DNA from: Coffea arabica
Taxonomy: Eukaryota; Streptophyta; Magnoliopsida; Gentianales; Rubiaceae
Assembly: GCF_036785885.1 (NCBI RefSeq)
Contig: NC_092323.1
Location: forward strand, 12,594,501-12,658,500
Reading direction: 5' to 3'
Length of the DNA stretch: 64,000 bases
The position numbers and the translations under genes were made by a program. This document shows, piece by piece, positions 45,595-57,500 of the stretch (position 1 is the stretch's first letter; the number at the start of each line of letters is the position of its first letter). The notes under the pieces were generated by a model that was given only the letters and a program-made list of their open reading frames with translations, had not been told where the DNA came from and searched no databases.

Positions 45595-48500
45595 GTATGT
45601 ATATGTGTGTGTGTGTTAAACAAAACCTTGCCTTGCTTGGATTGAAGGTTTTCGTCGGAAAATATTATCGTTTTCCGTGATCACATTTCCCTATCACCTT
45701 TTTCCCTCACATATATCAAATCGCTACAGTAATTTTTCCATGAAAAATGACGGAAAATGCAATCCAAACACAACCCTGTCAATAGTTTGGAGAACTGGTA
45801 TTATAGAATACTCATATTGATGACCGGAAATCTCAAGAATGCAGAAATTGCAGTGGATGCTTTATCTGTATGGTAAGTGATTCTCCACGTCTTTGATTCT
45901 TGTCAACAATTACAAATATTTAAATATCTCGCCTTGAAAACTATCAAAAACATGTGATTTGATACTTTCTTGGTTGCTTAGGAAATTAATGTACATTAGC
46001 TCCCTAAACTATACTCTCATTGTTTCTCGGTACTTTGTAAATTAGAGTTGGGACGCAGTAGATCCATTGTAGTACTCAAGATTGGCTGGAATTTTTCAAA
46101 ATTGACAAGCACAGAGCATGTGCACGTTTATATTATTAGTCAAACTTAGGTCCCCTCGAAGTTTGAACTGTCCGTTGACTTTTTCGACCCTTTGATTTTT
46201 TTTAAAACAATTTTTTATATAATATGAATGAGAAATTTGAGTTCGAAATCTCTTATTTACACTGTTTTTTTCAAATCACCCAACCCATCCACCTCCGACT
46301 CTTTGATTTAAGATTAGTCAAATTAGTCTACTCTGTTTCTTGATGCGGGCAAGAAAATGATATAATTCAATAGCAAACTAGCAAAGTGTCATCTTGACAT
46401 AGTGGGAGTCATCCTTTCGAGCATAGTTATTAAACTCGGCCCGGTCCGGCGGTTCGACCGGTCAACCCGGTGAACCGGCCATTGAGCCGGGCCGGTTAGC
46501 TAATTGGATCGTTTTGACAACTAAACCGTTGACTTTTCAACGGACCGGCGGTTCAACCGGTCAAACCCAGAGAACAGTCCGGTTTTATAGGAAACCGGGT
46601 TTGCATGTTAAAAATGTTTGGAAGATGCTAGAGTGAAGCTTCGGTTTTATAGGAAACCGGGTTTGCATGTTAAAAATGTTTGGAAGATGCTAGAGTGAAG
46701 CTTCGAACCAACGACCTCTTGTATTGAAGGAAATGCAACAAACGCTGCACCAACAGCTCACTTGTTTAATATTTAGTCTTTTTTTATATTATATATTAGA
46801 CTTATTCTTATTTTAATTTTCCAAAACATAATTTATTTGGAATCTTTTAATAAATTTTATTACTCCCCAGACTCTATAAATTATGAAATGAATTTAAAAA
46901 ATAACATATCACATAATTCATTCTAAAGGCAAATATCGTTCCTAATAATTCTTTGCATTTAAAATTCATAAATAAACTAGATAATTATACTTAGATAAAA
47001 TTTTATTCTTGAAATTTGATGGATTACTAATTGCATTTAGGTTTTGTTAATTCTTATAAGAATTAATGATTCTATAATAAATTAGACTAATTGAGCATTT
47101 ACTATGACATAATTTATTATAGTTTTAACCATATCAAAAATTATGAAACATAATATTTAAATATATTTCGTGACCCACCGGTTGAACCACTCACCCACTG
47201 GTTGAACCAGTAACCCGTTCACCCACCTCTTTCGCCGGGTTCCCCTCCGGGCCGGGTTTAATAACTATGCTTTCGAGCCTATTGTTTTGATTAAAAATTA
47301 AAAAAAAAACTAAGAAACTTGACTTGAAGTATAAGCAGAGTAAAAAGAAAGCATCTTCCAAATTTAAACTTAAAACTGTGGGATTTGGAAAATTTTCATC
47401 AGTAATATATATCTCATCATATTAGTCTCCAAAAATAGGATCTTGAGCTCTTAAAAATTGTTCTTTCAGCAAGAATTACTTCGGCTTTATAGTGTTATAT
47501 ACCTTTAAGATAGAGCGAAAATATTGATGATCATCCTTCAATTGATTATTCCAATCTATCTCAAAAAATTTTTTTTTTTTTGATTATTCCATAATTCACC
47601 TGTGTAAACAATCGCAGGCCTTTCAGTACAATCACTCACTCGAAAAGGATAGTGATTCAATTAATTTCACCATTAGTACAATCAATCAATTAATTTCACC
47701 ATTAGTACAATCAATCAATTAATTTGGGAAACGTAATCCAGCAAATGTGATATAATAACACATCTAGAAGAAATGAATTAAACTGGCCTACAAGGTTTGT
47801 CAAAGCAGAACATCTTTTGACTACAATCTCTCTATCTATGACGAGCTCTTTGTCTTTTTTCTTTTTTCTAATAAATGTGAATTTATTTTCCTTTGCAGCA
47901 TGACAATAAATGGATGGGAGATGATGATTCCATTAGGCTTCTTTGCAGCAACTGGGTAAGATCCATCATATCATACGTTCTTTCTCGTTTCATTGCAAAT
48001 TAGTCTTAACTCCTGTTTGTGTTTTGAGATTTCTGATTACATTTCATTCCATGACGAATTCATTTCTGTGCCATAGAAAAGAAAAGAATCCAGTAGGCAA
48101 AATTTCTCTTCATTCTATCTGAATTGGCCTTATTTTGCACTTGACAATCACTCATTCGTGGACTGAAAAATTTTATCACGTTCCACTCTAACAAATGCAC
48201 ATGCTTGTGATCACAAATAAATTACAACAGCAATGGTACATTAAAACTGTTAATATGGGCTGTTCATCTTTTACCTATGAGAAGGATATCAGAACTTTTC
48301 TTGGTAAAAGCAGACCAGAATTATTCATTGGTCGACAAACAAAGTTTTCACGTCTACTCCCTGCAAACGTACAAGCTTGCAATTACAACAATGGGGCACC
48401 ATAGCTATTGGTGTGGGATATTAATTTTGTTGAACACATGCAAAGGAATTTGTTTAAAAAAAAAAACTGTTTTGCATGAATTTCTAGGGGTGTGAATCAG

Positions 48501-50408
48501 AATCGAAATCGGTAATTCGGAACTTTGAAATCGAAATTTTTCGGAATTTTGGTATCAAAATTTCCGACCGAATTCGATTTCAAATTCACCAAGTCCAAAT
48601 TTGAATTCGTTTCGAATTCAATTCGGAAATTTCAATTTCACCAAATTTAGGAATATAAAAATTATTATTATTATATAAATGTTATACTACATGTATATAA
48701 AAAAAATATTATATATATATATATGAAAATGAATTTGAAATCGAAATAGGAATTCCGAATCACCAAATTCAAGAATATAAAAATTATTATTATAATATAA
48801 ATGTTATATTACACATATATATAAAAATTTTATATATATATGAAAAATGAATTTGAAATCGAAATAGGAATTCCGAATTCCGATTTCGATTTCAATTTCG
48901 AATTGTGAATTCGAAATCGGAATTTTCGATTTGAAAAACCCCATTATCAAATTCGAACCAAGTTCGCATAATTCGAAATTGGAAAACCTGATTTCAGTTA
49001 TGAATTTTGAATTACCAATTTCAAAAATTTCGAATTCAATTTGAATTTAATTAGTAAATCGGAATTTTTTAATTTTGCACACTCTTATGAATTTCAGTCG
49101 TAACCGTATTGTGAATGCTTATGGTGCAGAGTAAGAGTAGCTAACGAGTTGGGAGCAGGAAATGGGAAAGGAGCAAGATTTGCTACTATTGTTTCTGTGG
49201 CGACTTCTACCATAATTGGGCTTTTCTTCTGCCTCATAATAATTATTTTCCACAATGAAATTGGTTTAATTTTCTCCTCAAGCAAACCCGTGCTGGATGC
49301 AGTGAATCAACTCACTGTCCTCTTAGCCGTCACTATTCTCCTCAACAGTATTCAACCAGTTCTATCTGGTATGTCAATTAATTGGAAGTTAATTTTTATT
49401 TATATTAGTTGCTATTTATATACTAAATGTTTTGTTTGATTAACTTTTTTATATATTGTCAGTGTTGAATTTCATTATACTATCAGGTTTAGTTGAATAT
49501 CTCGTAATCTCTATTTAAATTTGAAATTTACTCCTTACATATGTGACGTGCATTTACACCTGGTAGCTAACAATAAAAAAATCTTTATATTGTTAGCACA
49601 CAAAAAAATGAATCCTTCTTTATTGCTAATAATAATTTGTTTTTCAACAGTTTTAGAATTTATTCTGATTGGATACCGTCTGATTTTGTTTTCTATTGCA
49701 GGGGTAGCAGTTGGATCCGGATGGCAATCACAAGTGGCTTGTGTAAATGTTGCCTGCTACTACTTGGTTGGATTTCCACTTGGACTCACAATGGAATGGG
49801 TTTTTCACCAAGGAGTTATGGTACGTAGCCATGATGGAACTGAACAATCATGATGGCCACCAAATTTTTGCAGTTGCCAAATTCTTGACAATAAATTTCT
49901 CTTGCACTTAATACTAACTATGTTTGGCCCTACAATAATTGATGGATCCAATAAATGTTGAAACCTATCCTCTGAACCTGTGCTAAAGAAACTAACTTGA
50001 GAAGTCATTAAATATTTAAGTAATTAATCTCAAACCAAGACAAACCAATTTTTACCTTAATCACTTTTGAGTTAGCTGTGATTAATGATAACATGAACAG
50101 GGCATCTGGGCTGGAATGATATTCGGAGGAACGGTACTTCAGACACTAATATTAGTCATCATTACTGCTCGATGTGACTGGGAAAAAGAGGTAAATTAAA
50201 GCAATTGCCCAAATTTTCTGTTGCCATTTGTTTCTGCCACTAAATATTTGGTTAAATGCTAGAGCTTTTTTCCTTCTCAATTCTGCAAAGTGTATACCAA
50301 AATTGCCTGCTAGGCTACCATAACCATGCATTCTAATTTCATTCCTTTTTGGATTTGCAGGCCCAGAAAGCAAGCAATCACATAAAGAAGTGGACTGTCT
50401 TGGCTTAA
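44418..50408 (+). CDS. MATE/DETOXIFICATION transporter, copy 5 (DTX29-like), intact
   Basis: Eight exons: 44418-44723, 44856-45397, 45786-45872, 47899-47955, 49130-49368, 49702-49820, 50101-50190 and 50361-50408. They total 1488 nt (495 aa). It is the most diverged intact copy and the one nearest Arabidopsis DTX29-type wording: [147 protein letters not shown] and [16 protein letters not shown] 44418 ([11 protein letters not shown]) is preferred; an in-frame ATG at 44343 would add 25 residues. Introns 2, 3 and 4 carry transposon insertions that account for the long gene. The final exon gives a short hydrophilic tail ending WTVLA. A complete 12-helix MATE; substrate unknown. Confidence 0.95.
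45561..45616. repeat. (AT)n/(GT)n microsatellite in intron 2 of MATE copy 5
   Basis: An alternating at tract with gtatgt interruptions ends in (gt)n. It lies within the intron just before the small MITE. Confidence 0.9.
45634..45770. mobile_element. Small MITE abutting the intron 2 acceptor of MATE copy 5
   Basis: The ends tgcttggattgaaggttttc and, in reverse complement, tgtttggattgcattttcc form terminal inverted repeats. The interior is self-complementary (cggaaaatattatcgttttcc...catgaaaaatgacggaaaa). The flanks aaccttgc/aaccctgt match 6/8. The right edge is about 15 nt from the splice acceptor at 45785/45786. Confidence 0.6.
46422..47269. mobile_element. hAT-like element in intron 3 of MATE copy 5
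   Basis: The ends catagttattaaac and gtttaataactatg are perfect inverted repeats. The 8-bp target duplication ctttcgag is exact at 46414-46421 and 47270-47277. Sub-terminal regions are GC-rich and self-complementary (cggttcgaccggtcaacccgg types) around an AT-rich core. An internal direct duplication of about 62 bp (ggttttataggaaaccgggt through gctagagtgaagcttcg) lies at about 46580-46705. No transposase. Confidence 0.9.
47640..47725. repeat. 33-bp tandem duplication in intron 3 of MATE copy 5
   Basis: The unit ttaatttcaccattagtaca followed by atcaatcaa occurs twice head-to-tail, with a third partial start. No coding role. Confidence 0.75.
48485..49087. mobile_element. hAT-like element in intron 4 of MATE copy 5
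   Basis: The ends taggggtgtg and cacactctta (reverse complement taagagtgtg) are imperfect inverted repeats. The target duplication tgaatttc is exact at 48477-48484 and 49088-49095. Sub-terminal DNA is a mesh of ttcgaattcggaattt-type self-complementary words, and the AT-rich core contains a diverged direct repeat (gaatttgaaatcgaaatagg twice). It ends 42 bp before exon 5. Confidence 0.85.
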
Positions 50409-53400
50409 TAAGCTCTTATGCATCCTAATATGAATTCAAGGGGCTATCTCACTGTGTAATGAAGCCGAAACTTCAAACTAGTTTAGGATCAAAGGCGCAA
50501 AACCACTGTATAGGGAAGCTCATCCTTCATGAAGGTGAGGAATGATTTTTCTTTTTAATTTTTTCCAGTAGAGGAGGGGCGGGATTTAAGAAGCGGAGAG
50601 AGGGAAGAGAGATTTTAGAAACATGACCAGTGGATTTGTTTGTTCCTTTGATATCCGATTTTGGTAGGGAGTGGTCAAAAAGTTTACTTGTATCTTTTGG
50701 TGAATGTATCATAACCAAGTCCTTTGAAAAGAAAATTTGTGCATTACTTGTAACAAGTGAGTGATAATGACTTATAAGTTGAATTTATGAATTTTTTTTT
50801 TTTGCCCTTTTTGGGGCAATCCAGCCTTTGAAGATTATATCGATGTATAATGAGCATTGGCCAACTGTTGGAGTCACAAGTGAAAGAATTACTTCCACTC
50901 AATCATTGGAAAGAAAGGGGAAAAACATGGATCTTTGTAACAAGAAAAGCTGAAAATACAAGCCAAAATATTACTACTATTTTGTAATAGAAAACAAATC
51001 ATCCATCACTCTGAGGAGTGCTAGTTTTGGACCTTAAGTTTTGGACCTTAAGTTCCTAACAATTACTAGTTTTGGACCTTAAGTTCCGCGCAACAGCCCC
51101 AGACTAACGATCTTGTGGCTCTTTTTTTTAAAAAAAAAAAATAAAAATAAAAATAAAACTAAAACAAGCTTTTCTTACGTTAACAGTTTTTAAATTAGCG
51201 GGTGCAGATACATGCCAAATTTGCAAGCTTAAACTTCAAATGTAAATAAAGATCAAGTGGCACACTTCCAGACATGCTAGTATAATAAAATTCATACAAT
51301 GTTAGTGTGAAAAACCTTAATCTCTTTCCTTTTTCTAAAAAGAAAAGAAAAAGTGTTATTTTAGGTGCACAGTGTAACAAAGGCTTACATGCTTATGCAA
51401 GAGAGGGTACAAAGTTGCAACTCAAGTTGTTTGAAAGCATGTTTTGCTCCAAATTTTCTTGAGCCAATTCTGACATCTGACAGTTTGAGAATTCTCCTAA
51501 CCTGCCCTTGGTCCCTTGTTTCAATTTTGATATTGAATATTGACCTAAGCTACCGGATGAGAAGTGATCAACCTACATTCTTTCTGGTTTTTTTTTTTTT
51601 TTAACTTGAAGAATACTGCTTGCTGCCGACAATGGGTCATCCATAATTCTACATATAAATGTCAAATTCACATCTAACGACGACTAATTGAAAAAAAAAA
51701 AACAAAAAAGAAGAGAGAGCAAGTGAAAAAAATTAAGGCACATCAATTTATTCATGGTGGTCCAATTTTATAGCAGGGAAAAGAAGGTTATCCTTTCCTT
51801 TTTTTTTTTTATGGCAGTCCAATTTTCAAGAATGTAATACAGGTAGATTGGGGACGACATGTTACCTACTTTTCCTATTTATGATCTTATTATATGCTAT
51901 TAGCGCTGAATTAAGTTCCTTCAACTAATTGCTGAAATACATGATTAGCAAATGAATATATTAATTGTTTGAGTTAATTGTAAACATCCAACATGATTCC
52001 TAAAATTATTTAAGTACTATGCTATCTATGTAGTTGTTCGAGCAACTAGAAATTAAATACTTCTTAGAGAATGAGTTTTCTTCACGAAAGGTCATCATTA
52101 CTAGTGGGGCGGGGCATATTTATTCTAACAATCGTTGTCACTTGGAAACAAAAGCAATATTGAAAATTCATAGCAAGTTGAGGCAGAAATTGACAAACTA
52201 CGACAATTCAATTCTAAAAAAACTACAACAATACAGCAATAATATAATAAAATCAAAATCAAGATTACTTAATCCTTTTTTTAATAGGATATTATTATTT
52301 CTTATAAGAGAAAGATAGATCACTATAACTACCTTACCTTGTCCCTTATATTAGATAGGAAGTATAACTACTGACAGAATTAAGAATCAACATGTAACAT
52401 TTTCTTCAAAAGAGATTTCAAATCTTATAAGTGGTAGGGGAAAGGGAAGGGTTTGAAAGTCAAAAAAAAAAATCTCGTGATTACTATACTAATCTCTATA
52501 CCAACTAAATTGAATCTTAATGCATAAAAAATGGTGTCCCCTAGATATTTAATTACTATCTATTATTATTATTTTAAATTTTTATAATATGCACAAATAG
52601 TAATATCAGGAATTGCCTTTTTGGATCTAGAAAATACTAATAAGAATGGACATAGACAGTGTGGAAAACGTGCACACAATAGTGTGCAGAGAACCAAGTC
52701 ATCGAGAAATATAAATAGCTCATCTTGACATGGTCCAGATAGATAACTTAGATGCCAACATGACAGCAGTGTTACATGCACCTAATTTTCTGCTCGATTT
52801 CAACATTTGTAGTGAATGAATTTAATGCCCCAATTGATCAGAAAGGTCCTGAACTCACGTCCCAGTTGGATTCTGTTTCGAAGGCAAGATATGTAGATAT
52901 TTCTTTGTTGGATACCCTTTTTCCCTCTAGTAACTATTCCTGCCTTTTATTTGAATCTTCAACGTTTCGATTTAGCTTTATACTAAAGTTTCTACTAGGA
53001 AAAAAAAAAAACAATTCATTGTCCTTGATGAAAATTAAAGAGAGTTCTTTGACACAACACAGGAAAACAAAGTATTCAATCGAATAAAGAAAATAAAGCA
53101 TATTTACCAAAATTAGTTCATCATTCAAGGTTTCAAGACCTTCAAAAGTTATGCTTCATTAAACTGTAATACTCAAATGTTCTTTGTGGAATTCAAGAAG
53201 CTTCATTTGAGAGCCTATTTAACCAAAACTTCTGCTAAAATCGTGAATCTAGGTTGCATGTATACATCAAAATTCAATCTCACCCTATAATGAAGAAGAC
53301 GAGTTCCATATGATTTGGCTACATGTATATGTACACATCAGTCATCACAAACCTAGTTGACTGGTTTAATATGGACAAAACGTGGAGGTATCTAACTCCA

Positions 53401-53439
53401 AAATTACAACATCTTTCAATCTCAATCAACAAATACGGA
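50409..53439. other. Intergenic region between the MATE array and the clathrin-assembly gene
   Basis: No recognisable gene. About 50545-50655 resembles the 35711 SINE family (reverse). A small repeat of tagttttggaccttaagttc occurs two to three times at 51009-51085. ORFs such as 52034-52318 and 52776-53087 match nothing I know. The last few hundred bases should be the 3' UTR of the minus-strand gene. Confidence 0.45.
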
Positions 53440-54510
53440 TCATAAAGTGGTGGCCTCACCGGATTCCACCACGAACAAAGCCAATTTATTTCCACCGAGT
53501 CTCCCCGAAGAAAATTGAACCGAGTCATCCCGCTTCATCACAAACCGAGCTGACTCACTCCCCTTGTCACATTTTCCCCATGTTAACAACTTCTTTTCCT
53601 CCTTGTACACCTTCAATTTATCAGTCTTTTCTCTCAATTCACTAACCAAGACCCATAAATTCTCCGTGGAAGGCTTCTTGACTGGAAATAGCAATGATAA
53701 TTTCTCCTTACAGTCTTCTAATCTCTTTAGGGCACATACTAACTCGACCGACTCAGCGAAACTCAGACCGCTGAGTCGCAGATTGAACTCACTGAGCCGT
53801 GACAGAATTTCGTTAACCGCCGACAAATAATCATTGCTCAATAAATTGATCACCTCGTACAATAACTTGTTCCCTTCGACAAAGCTGGGATCAGGTCCTT
53901 TGCATATTTCTTCAATCATTCCAACCAATGAATCAATGTCTCTGACTAAATCTTGACTCAAGAAAGATGAAATTCTTTCTTCTTGCTTATCTCTTTCCAT
54001 GCTGCATGAAGTTGATCCCAAGAAGTAACCCAAAACCCTAGAAGTTGAGAGCAGGGATTCAATGTAACGCGCGTACCATCTCACCCATGCAGACAAAACC
54101 CACGTGAAAGCGGTCGCACCGTCGCGGAAGGAGGAGAGTTTGAGGTAGTTGTATCCACCGGCGGCAGGAAAAATAGAAAGCTGGTCTTGAAGAATAAAGG
54201 GTCCACGCTTAATGATGTGGTGGAGGGTTAGGAGGCACTTCAGCGCTACAGTGGAGTTGCTGGTGCGGTGGAGGCGGTCCATGAGGGAGGAGATGAGGGC
54301 GGAGGCAGTGGTGCGTGAGCTGTCTCCAAGGGCGAGTAGGGCGGAGATGTGGTTGTCGTTTGGTGGCGTGGAGGGCATGTGGGCGGTGACACGGAGGACG
54401 GCGAGGCGGAGGGAGATTGTTTCAGGGGTGGAAACAAAAGCGGCTTTGGATGCTGAAGCCTTGTCTTTGATAACTCCTATGAGATCTCTCAACGTCGTTA
54501 TTCTCCCCAT
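53440..54510 (-). CDS. ANTH/ENTH-domain putative clathrin assembly protein (AP180/CALM-like)
   Basis: A single-exon minus-strand ORF of 356 aa, ATG at 54508-54510 and TGA at 53440-53442. The N-terminus (MGRITTLRDLIGVIKDKAS) and the block VALKCLLTLHHIIKRGPFIL, then YLKLSSFRD and WVRWYARYIE, are typical of plant AP180 N-terminal homology domains. It resembles the short, intronless group around Arabidopsis At4g40080. Residues about 20-150 form the ANTH helical domain, which binds phosphoinositides at the plasma membrane. Residues about 180-300 are further helices (LLYEVINLLSNDYLS, CALKRLEDCKEKL). Unlike longer family members it has no NPF or DPF repeats in the tail, so clathrin or adaptor binding motifs are not obvious. 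The position matching KATxH...KKKH in CALM reads RVTAH...PNDNH, so the basic patch is weak. The role would be cargo or SNARE recruitment in endocytosis. Confidence 0.92.
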   Translation of the reverse strand: MGRITTLRDLIGVIKDKASASKAAFVSTPETISLRLAVLRVTAHMPSTPPNDNHISALLALGDSSRTTASALISSLMDRLHRTSNSTVALKCLLTLHHIIKRGPFILQDQLSIFPAAGGYNYLKLSSFRDGATAFTWVLSAWVRWYARYIESLLSTSRVLGYFLGSTSCSMERDKQEERISSFLSQDLVRDIDSLVGMIEEICKGPDPSFVEGNKLLYEVINLLSNDYLSAVNEILSRLSEFNLRLSGLSFAESVELVCALKRLEDCKEKLSLLFPVKKPSTENLWVLVSELREKTDKLKVYKEEKKLLTWGKCDKGSESARFVMKRDDSVQFSSGRLGGNKLALFVVESGEATTL

Positions 54511-57500
54511 GGATAGCGGTTAGAAACTAGAAAGTGAAAGGAGTTTGGAGAGACAGAAAAGAAAAGAAAAGAGAAGTAAGGAGTGAGTTAAGGAATGTGG
54601 GGTTTTATGGTGGTGGGGGGGGGGGGGGGGTTTAACAATTTTAAGACGTTAACCAGGGAAGTAGGGGAGACTTTTTGCTGGCTAATTTTGGGGTTGAAAG
54701 GGTCTTGGATCTCTGATTATAGGCGTGATTTGACCGATGGTAAAAGTCTAAAAGCAAGATATTTTATTGTAGTAGTAATGGGCAGATATGGTAGGGGATA
54801 TCTCTTGTTTTTTTTTTTTGGATAGGGTCCTTAGGGAAGGAATTGAAGGTATCTTCTTTTGGCCAGGGAAATTGGGACTTTCCCTTTTGTTGTAGGTTAG
54901 GTTGATTTTTTTTTTTTTTAGGTTCCAAAGTACAAAAACAAAGTAATCAAGTTGGAACTTGTTTTTATTTTTTAGCTTTTAAATGATGAAAATAAGTAAT
55001 TGGAGCTGAGGAGATGAGGATAAGCAGGTGAGAGTGAAATGGCAGCAACAACCGACCTTCCATTATTGAAGAATGAAGACGCTAAGACAGGGTGTATGAA
55101 TTGCCGAGCTCACCGAATGGTTAAATAAATGAAGACCCAATTGATTCAAAAAAAATTTGGGATTTCTCAACCAAGCTATGCAAGAGTTTATTAGTTGTTT
55201 GGTAAAGTTCAAAAAGCTTTTTTTTTTTTTTTTTTGGCCCCCTTTTGTCAACTACGTTTTAGTACTTCTGCAATAACATACCCGAACTTAAATGGGATGG
55301 ATACCTTCTTTTTTTATTTCTTTTTTGCCCTTTTAGAACTGGATGAACATATGGTACAATGAGGTTTTCAGAACAGAAATACACAATTTGGCTACTGGCC
55401 AAAATTCTAATGATCCAACAAAATATGTGAAAAATGTGCCCTCACCTTTTTTTTTTTTTAAAAAAAAATCATCAGCCCCTAATGATTAATTCAACGATGT
55501 CTATAGAAAGCTATAATCAAGATTGCTTAAATTATGATCTCCTAATATTTCATCGATTTGCTCTATCTTGGACTTAGTAAGATGTTCCTTAAATAACAAC
55601 TATCCTAGAAAAGTTGAAAAGGAAAGTACGGAAAATGGAGGACGGCGTGTTGAAACCAATCTAAACCCAGTGAGAGATGAAACTAAATTTTGCAAAAGTT
55701 AGAACAGTGCGTGGAGAATTATTCAATTTATTTTTAGGTTAGCCATCGATGTTTGTGACCTACAAGTCGTTGATCAACCGATCTGACTGACTGACGTTTG
55801 CACTATGCACAAAAGGGAGTGATAGCGATTTATTTCATTAATTAAAAGACAATTTAAAAATTTCTTGTATATTTCAGTTATATTCAAAATTTTTTAGATA
55901 TATTGTATCTGTTGAATTGCAAATATGATATGTTATTTCTAATGCATGTTTAACATATCATTAGGGTAGCAATATAAATCAAATCGAGTTGGACGATCTC
56001 CAATAATTGATTATGAAATTTGCTTTTTACATAAAAAAAAAAAAACTCCTGCATACGTCATAGAACATGGATGATTGTCTTTTTCTTTCCTTAAAAAATC
56101 AATAATAACGGAGACTTTATTGTTGACATTTACTTTCAATTATATTTTCACAGCCATGACTCATCCTCCATACAAATATTTTCTCATGAAGAAATGCTCT
56201 AATTCAAATTGCAAATACTAAGAGATGACTTGAGCAAAGGCAATTGACATGCAGAAATCATCTTACACAGACAGGCGTGTTAATAAAAAAAAAAAAAAAA
56301 ACGGGTGTGTTTATCCAAACAAGCAAGTGGGAATAAAATTCGCAACCACCCGTTGCTCAATGAGTTGTGAACGCTGCTGCATTGACTGACATTTCTTTTT
56401 CTACAACTTCTCTACGACCCACAAAATTATGATTTGTTGTCTCCTTTTAGACCTTTCAGCCTTAATTGATGTTAACTCTTGTTGTTTGTCATTAATTAAA
56501 TTGTAGACTATCATTTTGTTTTGGCCCACCTCTCCGAGGAAAGGGCGTGTAGATGTGTAGTGTAGAGTATCAAGAATTGTAATACGGACCCGAACAAAGC
56601 ATTGCCCCTTAGAAAGAGGATCCTGTGCACACCTGCAACAAGTTTGCAACCGATAGACTGTGCCAGCTCCATTGGGTTTTTTAAATGTCAATTCTTTTGG
56701 GTTTGGTGTGGAGTGGGGGGGGGGGGGGGGGGGGGAGGAAGGGGAAGAAAACAATGAATTATTTGAATAAGAGAAAAACGTCTTAAAAAGGGCCTAATTC
56801 TGCAACTATCACAAAACAGAAAAAGAGTAGTTCATCAGCGGGCAAAGTGATCACAAGATAAAAAGTTAATTAGCGGCTACTGATATTGCGAATACAATTT
56901 GCTATTCAGCAAAGGTTTCAAGACAAAGGAGGGATTAAAAGTTTGTGTTTACACATTTGTTTTATGTAGAAAGCAGTCATCAGTACTCAGCCATGGGGAT
57001 TTTGCTACACAACCTACGTTAATAAAGCCGAAAACAGCATCAAAACAGAAAACAATAATGTATACGAAATTATTTAGATATAAAGCATTGGATAAACTTG
57101 TTAACTTCTCTAATAATTTTTCATCGTTATGCTTATGGAAATAAATCAATACAACCCGAACGAACATCCGAATAGTAAAACAATAGAGTGGTGATTTTTG
57201 GCAAATAGAAGCAAGTTGCAGTATTTAGACGCTCTATAGACTATGCCCAAAGGGGGGTGGATAAAGATAACCGGAAAGCCAAAAGTTTCTTGGATTAATT
57301 TCAACGTTCAAATAAGTGATGTTACCGTCTCAATTACTTCCTTTTACTATAATGCGAAGCTACTTGATTGCTTTCTTTGAACATAAACCTTGGTGGTGGA
57401 GCACTAACCTTTGTACCAAATTTGTGTAGTGGACAAATGAGTTTGTGTAATAAAGACTCCTTCAAGCCAATGACCAGGCCATGAAGAACAAGCCAAAAGT

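Noticed and set aside
53564..53830. Plus-strand ORFs opposite the ANTH gene
   Set aside because: Antisense shadows; the minus strand has the domain homology.
54246..54437. Pro/Ser-rich minus-strand ORF inside the ANTH gene
   Set aside because: Alternative frame of the GC-rich 5' half of the ANTH coding sequence.
56401..56754. Minus-strand ORF starting MFSSPSSPPPPPP
   Set aside because: The proline run is a poly-G tract, and the rest shows no family motif or gene-like composition.
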